Below are positions 8,818-15,594 of a stretch of 64,000 nt of DNA, in pieces; position 1 is the stretch's first letter, and each line of letters opens with the position of its first letter. Origin of the DNA: Pedobacter sp. Leaf194 (GTDB lineage: Bacteria; Bacteroidota; Bacteroidia; Sphingobacteriales; Sphingobacteriaceae); the NCBI RefSeq assembly GCF_001423945.1, contig NZ_LMPU01000009.1, forward strand, positions 416 to 64,415, written 5' to 3'. The notes under the pieces were generated by a model. It was not told where the DNA came from and searched no databases. It worked only from the letters and a program-made list of their open reading frames with translations. The position numbers and the translations under genes are program-made.

Positions 8818-9798
8818 TTATTTATTCTGGTAGCTGCCCATTAAACGTATTAAAAGATCCGGGCTGTTCGTGATGATGCCATCTACGCCAATTTTCTCTA
8901 AAGCAATCATATCCTCTTCTTTATCTACAGTCCATGGCAAAATCAGCATGTTTTTCTCATGTACTTTCTTAACCATTTCCAGATCTACGCCACTGTAATA
9001 CGGACTATAAATATCAGGTACGAATCCTAAGTTTTTAAGGTCTTCCTCGAGCCCTCCTTTTTTTGTATTCATCTGCTTAAAATAGTCATCAACTTCTTTG
9101 GCCGAAAATCCATACTTTTTAAGCTGATCCTCGGTTAGATTCATTTTACCCTGAACCAAAAGTGATAATTTAACCTGCGGCTCGTTCTGATGAAGAATTT
9201 TAAGCGTTCTCACATCAAAAGACTGTATGATGACCCGGCTTTTGATTCCTTTTGCATTAATTACATCCATCATTGTTTTCACAAATACCTCAGGAGTGGG
9301 ATTATATTTTCCATCGCCCGCCGGAGAACATTTGGTTTCTATGTTGTAATAAACCGGTTTAAGATTAGCCTTTTTCACATAGTTTTCCACGCTGTCGATT
9401 AAATCACTTAATAAAGGCTTATGTGTTTTTAACCTTTGTTGATTAGGGAACATAGGATGTTGCTTAATTCCCAAACTATAGCGGCTGATGCTATCGTATG
9501 GCATCTGAAACAGGCTTAACCCTTTTTCTTCGTCTTTAACAATTTCAGTACCGTTGGGTTTACTCATGAACGCAGCTGACATATAGGCGTCGTGAGACAC
9601 GACCACCTTTCCATCGGCAGAGATAACTACATCCAGCTCCAAAGTTTTAGCGCCTAATTTCACCGCATTTAACATCGCTGGAATTGTGTTTTCCGGCAAT
9701 AACGCCATACCGCCACGATGGGCCTGAACGTCTAGCTTCTGTTGCGAAAAAGCAGTGCCCGATAATAAAAAGCATACAATTGCTAAGTTTTTTTTCAT
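8818..9798 (-). CDS. Glycerophosphodiester phosphodiesterase, exported
   Basis: 326 residues with a signal peptide (about 1-19, TAFSQ) and a GDPD TIM barrel. The catalytic set is visible: His27 in AHRGG, Glu54 and Asp56 in LELDVV, and His69 in VSHD. The usual ending ILPWTVDKEEDM with GVDGIITNSPDLL is intact. The enzyme cleaves glycerophosphodiesters (deacylated phospholipids) into glycerol 3-phosphate and an alcohol, presumably in the periplasm. It stands alone, ending in a bidirectional terminator shared with the neighbouring esterase gene. Confidence 0.93.
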   Translation of the reverse strand: MKKNLAIVCFLLSGTAFSQQKLDVQAHRGGMALLPENTIPAMLNAVKLGAKTLELDVVISADGKVVVSHDAYMSAAFMSKPNGTEIVKDEEKGLSLFQMPYDSISRYSLGIKQHPMFPNQQRLKTHKPLLSDLIDSVENYVKKANLKPVYYNIETKCSPAGDGKYNPTPEVFVKTMMDVINAKGIKSRVIIQSFDVRTLKILHQNEPQVKLSLLVQGKMNLTEDQLKKYGFSAKEVDDYFKQMNTKKGGLEEDLKNLGFVPDIYSPYYSGVDLEMVKKVHEKNMLILPWTVDKEEDMIALEKIGVDGIITNSPDLLIRLMGSYQNK

Positions 9799-9962
9799 AA
9801 ACTGTTCTATATTTTAAGTGCGTAAAAATAGAGCAGAGCAGTGGACAAGCATGTTAGGTGAATATTAAATTTAATGACTACATCAAATTGCATTATCCTT
9901 CAAAAAAGCTTTACGCTAAATGCCCTCCGAAATGGCTATCTATGCTCATTCGACTGTAAAGG

Positions 9963-10481
9963 CTATCTTAATAATTTATAGGATATGTACTCGCCGTCTC
10001 TTTCATCGCTTTTAATAAAGCTACATTTTTCCAATAATTTGATCGACCTCTGATTATCTTGTCTGGCGTTAGCAACGATTCTGTCTAGCAACAGATTTTT
10101 AAAGGCGAAATTTATCGTGGATGTTAAAGCTTCGAACATCAGGCCATTGCCCTGGTGCTGTGGCAACATTTCAAAGCCAATCTCTGCCTGAGCGTTCTCG
10201 ATTTCGAAATTCCATATACCTATCGTTCCAATTAACTGGTCGAAGCCTTTCCGCACAATTGCCCACATAATAGCTTCATTATTGGCTTGCATAGTGCTAA
10301 TTCTGGTTATGAATGCATCAGCTTCAACAACCGAGGCCGCTTTTTGCCGGTTGATGAATGCGTTCACGCTATCATTGCTGCGAAGCAAAAAAATTTCGTT
10401 CGCATCACTAACCTTTAGCTGCCGAAGATAAAGCCTTTCAGTGATGAGTTTCGGGAAAGGCTGGAAGTTGATGTCTATCAT
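9963..10481 (-). CDS. GNAT-family N-acetyltransferase (RimJ/RimL-like)
   Basis: 172 residues from ATG at 10481. An upstream TTG would add 16 residues, but the family normally begins just before LITERLYLRQL, so the ATG is preferred. The acetyl-CoA-binding segment is GFEMLPQHQGNGLMFEAL, with the Q/R-x-x-G-x-G/A type loop as QHQGNG. IVANARQDNQRSIKLLEKCSFI is the usual beta5/alpha4 region. It probably acetylates an amino group on a protein amino terminus or a small molecule; the target is not predictable. It is preceded by no co-directional partner. Confidence 0.85.
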   Translation of the reverse strand: MIDINFQPFPKLITERLYLRQLKVSDANEIFLLRSNDSVNAFINRQKAASVVEADAFITRISTMQANNEAIMWAIVRKGFDQLIGTIGIWNFEIENAQAEIGFEMLPQHQGNGLMFEALTSTINFAFKNLLLDRIVANARQDNQRSIKLLEKCSFIKSDERDGEYISYKLLR

Positions 10482-10650
10482 GTTAACTTTAACGAGTGTG
10501 AAATATAAATTAACCACATTTTTTGGCAAAAATCGAATTTAACCAACGCTATGAACAGAACAAGTGCGGCTTTTGTATCCGGCACCTCTACGCGGAGGCT
10601 AATTTCAGATAAAATTTTTGCCCATTGGGCAGGCTCGCATCAATTCTAAA

Positions 10651-11058
10651 TTACAAATCATCCTTAAATCGCTTTAACATTTCAGTAACTAAAATTCCGT
10701 CAATCGTCATTCCCTGTAAATCACAGTCAAAGATACTGACCTGGTTAAGTTTACAATCGGTGAAGACAGTACCCACAAGGTCGCAACACTCAAATTTTAA
10801 TGGGGCATGTTCGGACTGAGGGTCATACGCCGGATGGCCTTCTGGCGGCATGCCGACATTATGAATGTATGCACCCCCCAACTGTGCACCGTCTATCTCC
10901 ATATTACTTAGGTCGGCATTTTTTATTTGCACGAATGCCATTGCTACATCATTAAACACCGTGTGATTTAGGCAAACCTTCGTAAATGATGAATGTTGCA
11001 GTATCGATTCCGCTGCAACCACTGGTTTCTCAGCGCCAGTAATTTTGATTGTTTCCAT
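10651..11058 (-). CDS. Pentapeptide-repeat-like protein
   Basis: 135 residues with degenerate A(D/N)LXX-type repeats in two blocks: about 24-67 (FTKVCLNHTVFNDV, IKNADLSNMEIDGAQLGGAY) and about 88-122 (FECCDLVGTVFTDCKLNQVS). Such repeats fold into a right-handed quadrilateral beta helix. The middle segment (MPPEGHPAYDPQSEHAPL) interrupts the coil. No signal peptide is present, so it is cytosolic. Function is unknown; some family members mimic DNA and protect gyrase, but nothing here shows that. A perfect 12-bp palindrome lies just upstream. Confidence 0.65.
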   Translation of the reverse strand: METIKITGAEKPVVAAESILQHSSFTKVCLNHTVFNDVAMAFVQIKNADLSNMEIDGAQLGGAYIHNVGMPPEGHPAYDPQSEHAPLKFECCDLVGTVFTDCKLNQVSIFDCDLQGMTIDGILVTEMLKRFKDDL

Positions 11059-11429
11059 AGTGAATTTGTTTGTACAAACTTGCCAATAGATGAGCAGATA
11101 ACAAACGGCTGGTCAGGACAAATAGAGGTGTTGAACTGGACAGAAGACAGGTACCAGAATTGTATGTAATTTTTATAAGGTCTAATAAAAATTAAATTTT
11201 TAGCTTTCTGAAGGTTCTGAGCAATGTTGAGTATCGAAAACGAAGGTAACTTTCCCGCACGCAATAATATTTTTTTTATCTGTGTGTTTCTGGCATCAAT
11301 TAAGGTTGAGAGGGAATTGTGATTAATATTTTTTAATAAAGAAACATAGCCAATTCCATTAAAGGAAGGAATGATTAAGTTTTTGAAAACCGGCCTCGTT
11401 AAAGTTTGTGTGCCCGTTATTTAGTTATA
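11059..11429. other. 371-bp intergenic region with a perfect 12-bp palindrome
   Basis: GTTTGTACAAAC at 11068-11079 is perfectly palindromic and sits 10 bp upstream of the pentapeptide gene start at 11058, a likely operator or promoter-associated site. The rest (11080-11429) is AT-rich with poly-T near 11270 and shows no convincing coding frame. Confidence 0.5.
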
Positions 11430-11807
11430 TCATTGCCACCTACTCTTTATTGATTCCGCCCGGTGTATCATACCCCAATCTATCATTGCATCAATCACTT
11501 TAGTAATGTGCTTACCAGAATCTGTTAATAGATATTCTATCAGGACAGGCGTCTGGTCATACACTTGTCGCTTCACAAATCCGTTTATTTCTAATTCTTT
11601 CAACTCTTTAGATAACATGCGAGGCGTAATCTTTTCGATATTTTCCAGTAAATCTTTAAAGCGAACTCTTCCGTGCAGTAAAGAAGCGATAATAGGGAGC
11701 TTCCATTTGCCGTTAATTACGTTTAAAGTATCAGTCAGTGCCAGCACGTAGTGCTTGGGGCATTGTTGAACCTTATCCCTGTCTATCAAATCTGTGAACG
11801 TTTCCAT
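11430..11807 (-). CDS. HxlR-family transcriptional regulator
   Basis: 125 residues with the complete HxlR (DUF24) winged helix: DTLNVINGKWKLPIIASLL, VRFKDLLENIEKITPRMLSKEL, ELEINGFVKRQVYDQTPVLI and EYLLTDSG. Cys16 in the QQCPKHY segment is where redox- or quinone-sensing members carry their reactive cysteine. It is divergent from an NmrA-like reductase gene, the same arrangement as ytfH/ytfG in Escherichia coli. The 111-bp intergenic region carries an inverted repeat. It most likely represses the divergent gene in response to electrophiles or quinones; that is inference from family behaviour. Confidence 0.9.
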   Translation of the reverse strand: METFTDLIDRDKVQQCPKHYVLALTDTLNVINGKWKLPIIASLLHGRVRFKDLLENIEKITPRMLSKELKELEINGFVKRQVYDQTPVLIEYLLTDSGKHITKVIDAMIDWGMIHRAESIKSRWQ

Positions 11808-11828
11808 ATCAATAACTGCAAGTCTTAG

Positions 11829-11842
11829 TATACAAAAGTATA
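11829..11842. promoter_or_regulatory. Candidate HxlR operator
   Basis: TATAC-AAAA-GTATA is a perfect 5-bp inverted repeat with a 4-nt centre, extended imperfectly to AGTATAC/GTATAGT. It lies between the divergent HxlR regulator and NmrA-like reductase genes, 22 bp from the regulator start and about 77 bp from the reductase start. The operator role is inferred from position and symmetry. Confidence 0.45.
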
Positions 11843-11887
11843 GTAGTTATTTTAGATTAGCAAGTATATTTAAAATAGTGACTTCTC

Positions 11888-11895
11888 TATATTTG
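11888..11895 (+). promoter_or_regulatory. -7 element of the NmrA-like reductase promoter
   Basis: TATATTTG matches TAnnTTTG exactly and lies 23 bp before the ATG at 11919, implying a short leader. No clear TTTG is found at the normal distance upstream, which would suit a regulated promoter. Confidence 0.4.
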
Positions 11896-11918
11896 TGCGG
11901 TATTAAAAAAAATTTAAG

Positions 11919-12797
11919 ATGATTATAGTTACAGGTGCAACAGGTCAGTTTGGCTCTAAAACCATTGACCATTTATTAAAAAAAGGTGCAGAACCTTCTA
12001 CAATTTCTGCATTAGTTAGAGACGTAAAAAAAGCGAAACGCCTTGCAGATACGGGAATCACATTGAAAGCCGGCGATTATAATGATCACGAGTCGCTGAT
12101 AAGTGCCTTTAAAGGTGTAGATAAGCTTTTGCTGGTTTCAAGTAATGATAAGGAAGCATTTGGAAACAGGACTAGCCAGCATCTAAATGTAATAAACGCT
12201 GCAAAAGAGGCACAGGTTAAGCAAATTATTTATACCTCTTTTATCAGAAAACCACATTTTGAAGATTCTGCTATAGCTGCATTTCAAAATTCTCATGTCC
12301 AAACGGAAGAAGCTTTAAAAGCGAGTGGTATTAATTATACTATACTTCAGAACGGAATTTATTTAGAGATGATCCCAATATTTGTAGGGGATAAAGTAGC
12401 TGAAACAGGAACCATTATGTTCCCAGCTCAGGCAGGAAAGGCCAGCTTCGTGCTTCGTGAAGAATTAGCTGAAGCAGCAGCTCATGTGTTATTAACCGAA
12501 TCCCATGAGAACAAGGTTTATCAGCTTACAAATACAGAGGCGGTTACATTTGATGATATAGCGGATGCACTGTCGATTCAGCTTGCAAAAGGAGTAAAAT
12601 ATCACTCACCAACCCTTAATGAATTCGAAATGTTATTGAGGAAGCTGGGTATCCCTGACTTATACATTGGAATGTTTACAATGTGGGGGACTGCAGTAGC
12701 GCAAGGAACGATGGACCTGGAAGATAATACCTTACAAACGTTTTTAGAGAGAAAACCAACATCCATGATTCAATTTATCAATCAGACCTATGGATAA
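11919..12797 (+). CDS. NmrA/SDR-type NAD(P)H:quinone reductase (QorB/YtfG-like)
   Basis: 292 residues. The Rossmann motif is at the very start, IIVTGATGQFGSKTI, followed by the atypical-SDR pattern: LVRDVKKAKRL, a GDYNDHESL segment, LLLVSSND and a QIIYTSF strand. There is no Tyr-x-x-x-Lys catalytic pair of classical SDRs, as expected for the NmrA group. E. coli QorB of this family reduces quinones with NADPH. Divergence from an HxlR regulator copies the ytfG/ytfH arrangement and supports a quinone or electrophile detoxification role. It is cytosolic and appears monocistronic. Confidence 0.88.
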   Translation: MIIVTGATGQFGSKTIDHLLKKGAEPSTISALVRDVKKAKRLADTGITLKAGDYNDHESLISAFKGVDKLLLVSSNDKEAFGNRTSQHLNVINAAKEAQVKQIIYTSFIRKPHFEDSAIAAFQNSHVQTEEALKASGINYTILQNGIYLEMIPIFVGDKVAETGTIMFPAQAGKASFVLREELAEAAAHVLLTESHENKVYQLTNTEAVTFDDIADALSIQLAKGVKYHSPTLNEFEMLLRKLGIPDLYIGMFTMWGTAVAQGTMDLEDNTLQTFLERKPTSMIQFINQTYG

Positions 12798-12999
12798 CAT
12801 TATTGCGTAGCACCGAAATATGGATGTTGCTTACCAGGATTTGTTTCTCTAATAACAAGCTATACCAAGTTTGAATTTGCCCACAACAACAATAAGCACA
12901 GTTCGTACAAGCTTCTAAACTGAACCGATACATTTTGTAAGTTTCCTCTATAGTGAATTTTTGTAATGTCGACTTGTCTTTTGGATGGCTTTTTCTTTG

Positions 13000-13159
13000 C
13001 CCCCGCTGGCGCACGCGTGTCGCGGGTGCATTTAACCAAAGTGTTTGGTTATTACATTTAGGAACCTTGCCCTATTACCTAATCTTTTATTCTACAATTT
13101 TGTCGAACCATTTGGGTCAAAAGCGGCCATCATTCCAAAAAATACAAGCTTGAAATTAG
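13000..13159. repeat. Dispersed intergenic repeat, copy C (long form)
   Basis: The GC-rich head GCGCACGCGTGTCGCGGGTGC is followed by ATTTAGGAACCTTGCCCTAT and a roughly 100-bp tail nearly identical to copy B at 2452-2606. It fills the middle of the 446-bp gap 12798-13243. The flanking parts of that gap show no supported gene; a short open frame on the minus strand (12778-13014) runs into the repeat and has no family features. Confidence 0.75.
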
Positions 13160-13243
13160 TTTAAGTATGCTATCGATTGCAAACTTTTCATGGATAATTT
13201 CAATGAAAAATTTTATTCCTTAATGAACCAGGCAGTTCACTTG

Positions 13244-13648
13244 CTAATTGGTAAAAAATGGTTCCAGATTTTTAATATTTTTTATCCTCGTCAACTGATC
13301 TTCATTTAAAGGCTTGATAATAAAATCGCTCACAATTTTGTAGGAGAATGCCCTTTGCTGGTCGCTGGGCTCGACAGAAGAACTTACCATGACAACATGC
13401 ATTTTTGAAAACAGTGGATGCGCGGTGAGATCTTCAAGAAGTGACCAGCCGTTTTTAACGGGCATATTGATGTCGAGCATGATGAGATACTCTGTATCCA
13501 TTTCACGATCAGTTTCGAGACGATCCAGCAGCTGGAGTGCACTGCTGAAAGATTCAGGATCATTTTTAACACCAAAATCAGAGATGACGGTCTGGTGAAG
13601 AAAAAGGGCAATGTGATCATCATCGACGATCATGATTTTGTAGCGCAT
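13244..13648 (-). CDS. Single-domain response regulator
   Basis: 134 residues, one receiver domain only. The acidic pocket Asp9-Asp10-Asp11, phosphoacceptor Asp59 in MLDINMP, Ser89/Ser90 in VMVSS and Lys112 in IIKPLN are all present. There is no output domain, so it must act through protein contact or as a phosphorelay intermediate. It lies 105 bp downstream of the PAS protein on the same strand, and the two are likely one operon. Confidence 0.92.
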   Translation of the reverse strand: MRYKIMIVDDDHIALFLHQTVISDFGVKNDPESFSSALQLLDRLETDREMDTEYLIMLDINMPVKNGWSLLEDLTAHPLFSKMHVVMVSSSVEPSDQQRAFSYKIVSDFIIKPLNEDQLTRIKNIKNLEPFFTN

Positions 13649-13753
13649 ATTTTTTTAGCAAGGCGTTCGAATGGTTAACACTATAAAACAAGATTGGTTT
13701 GCTGCCCTACAAAATGTTTTTTACCCTTTCGAAGATCATGAACCTGACCGAAA

Positions 13754-14362
13754 CTACCGCATGCTTCCTACGATGTCCCGAATGGCGAGATCCAGGCTTT
13801 CTGCGCTATCCAGAATCATCCTGCACAGATTTAGCAGTTCCTTGTCTTCGGTTTGTTTTTCCAATATAGCAGTCAAAGCGAGTATATTGGTTAGTGGCGC
13901 TCTGACCAGATGTGACTGTTTGAAGGATATCCTGCTCAACAGCACTGATTTTTTTTCGATTTCGTCCAAAGCCCCGTCCAGGCGTATCCTATCCGCTACG
14001 AACTGTGTAATGTTATAGCCCAGACAGAAAATTCCCGCCGGAGCGCCCATTTCATCAAACATCGCTCTGTACTCCCACTGGGTATACAGATAACCACCCT
14101 TCCCGTCGTGCTTTCTTATTGTTGCTGGAAAAAGACTTCCGGGATTCTGAAAGCATTTTAGGGATACGTCCTCACAGGTTTTCCTATCATCGGGATGCAT
14201 GGTAACGTGGTATGGCTGGCCGACAAGCGTTTCGTTTACAAAGGCAAATTGCTCCGCGTAATGCTGATTGACGTAAGCGTAATTTCCGTCCATTCCGGCG
14301 CTTATGATATAGAAGTAGTTAGATTTTTCCAGTAATTTTCTGGTTTCGGCAAAGTGTTCCAT
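13754..14362 (-). CDS. PAS protein with HisKA-like dimerisation helix but no ATPase domain
   Basis: 202 residues. A PAS domain occupies about 10-122 (IISAGMDGNYAYVNQHY, TMHPDDRKTCEDV, YTQWEYRAMFDEMG). An alpha-helical segment at about 128-200 follows, resembling a HisKA/DHp helix pair, with His151 in KQSHLVRAPLTNIL, an H-box-like sequence. The reading frame stops at SMR without N, G1 or G2 boxes, so no HATPase is encoded and none follows in any frame before the next gene. It cannot autophosphorylate by itself. It may receive phosphate from another kinase, dimerise with one, or act as a phosphatase on the adjacent receiver. Confidence 0.85.
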   Translation of the reverse strand: MEHFAETRKLLEKSNYFYIISAGMDGNYAYVNQHYAEQFAFVNETLVGQPYHVTMHPDDRKTCEDVSLKCFQNPGSLFPATIRKHDGKGGYLYTQWEYRAMFDEMGAPAGIFCLGYNITQFVADRIRLDGALDEIEKKSVLLSRISFKQSHLVRAPLTNILALTAILEKQTEDKELLNLCRMILDSAESLDLAIRDIVGSMR

Positions 14363-14559
14363 GAGAGATTGAGATAACTTATGTTTTTAGGAGCCATCGA
14401 TGTGTGTGGCATTATTGATTGGAAAAATAACAAATGAGTCCGATTAAACAAAATGGCAAATGCAGCGGCCGAGTTGTTGCCCTGCTTACCAATTGATTAC
14501 GTAGCAAATTTATAAGTACAAAACGCCAGAACGCGTTGAAATTTAGTGGCTAAGTAATG

Positions 14560-14655
14560 CTCCCGATTTCACTACGCGTGTGCATCTAAGCGAAGCCTTT
14601 GATTATTACAATTAGGAACCTGGCCGAATCATCAAATTTTTTTTCCTGCGGTTTC
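14560..14655. repeat. Dispersed intergenic repeat, copy D (partial)
   Basis: CTACGCGTGTGCATCTAAGC resembles the head of copies A-C. The following block TTATTACAATTAGGAACCTG matches the middle of copy C with few changes, and the far tail has diverged. It lies in the 561-bp gap 14363-14923, whose remaining bases show no supported gene. Confidence 0.6.
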
Positions 14656-14923
14656 CCTTTAGGTTATTGTCTAAAAAGCGAAGAATTAAAAAATCATAAT
14701 GAGTATCCGGGTTTTAAGCCTATTCTTTCAGCTAGATTTACAGCAATTATGAATCCCGGACATCCTATTTGAATTTGTTTATAGAATAAATGATGAAGTT
14801 TACTTTTAAACATTTAAAATTGCTACTAACAGATAAAGAAATCTACTAAAATTGCACCTTTGACGTTCCAGCGGATATAATAATTTATTTGTAAATTGTG
14901 GTAGATAACTTAGAAGACCCAGA

Positions 14924-15343
14924 ATGAAGTATATTGCAATCAAACTATCTTTTTTATCGATATTCTGTTTTTCTTGCAACAAAACTCCTATCAATACAGG
15001 TTGCGGAATAGTTCGTTGCCCAACCGAAACGAGAAGTGTGACAATAAATACCGTTGACAGCAATAATCAAGGAATAGAAGCTGTTAAAATTGAGGCAGTT
15101 AATTTCAGAACAGGGAAAACTTACAAAGATCTGCAAAATCACATGAATATCGGATTTGGAAAAATATTCAGTTACAGGTTATTTAGCGCACCTACTGACT
15201 TTGCTGAATCCGGAGATCCGGTTCAGGTTATGATTACATCAGGAACAGGAAAGATTGTTAGAGTGAGTATGACTGTTTCAGGAGGAAAGTGTGCATGCTC
15301 AGTGAAACTAATATCTGGCCCGGAAACCATCAATATAGAATGA
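14924..15343 (+). CDS. Small lipoprotein of unknown function
   Basis: 139 residues. The amino end IKLSFLSIFCFSC gives a lipobox Cys. The mature domain begins after a second pair of cysteines (GCGIVRC) and looks like one beta-sandwich (VTINTVDSNNQGIEAVKIEA), comparable to carboxypeptidase-regulatory or transthyretin-like folds. Two more cysteines (KCACSV) near the end suggest disulphides. It is probably outer-membrane anchored. No partner gene is apparent; the MG2/plug gene starts 251 bp later on the same strand. Confidence 0.65.
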   Translation: MKYIAIKLSFLSIFCFSCNKTPINTGCGIVRCPTETRSVTINTVDSNNQGIEAVKIEAVNFRTGKTYKDLQNHMNIGFGKIFSYRLFSAPTDFAESGDPVQVMITSGTGKIVRVSMTVSGGKCACSVKLISGPETINIE

Positions 15344-15594
15344 AACCTAAATACTAAACCCAGTTTTAATTAGCAAAACAATGTTGGCCAACCATTATAG
15401 CTAATAAATCGATATTTTTAGTGATGCTCTTAGCGAAAGTTTGAGCTTATTGGTCAATTTTTTTTTTAACGTTGTTCGGTTGAAACGGATTGTCTCCATT
15501 TAATTAGAATGCGTAATATTGATATTATTTGTTTTAACAATTTAATTAAGAATACTGGTCACATCTTGAGCGCCCTATTTTTAAGTAATCATCT

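Noticed and set aside
12778-13014. Minus-strand 78-codon frame with CTNCAYCCCG as a metal-binding protein
   Set aside because: It starts inside dispersed repeat copy C and ends inside the reductase gene. The Cys run is likely chance.
14806-15063. Minus-strand 85-codon frame opposite the lipoprotein gene
   Set aside because: It is antisense to a gene with a clear lipobox and has no features of its own.
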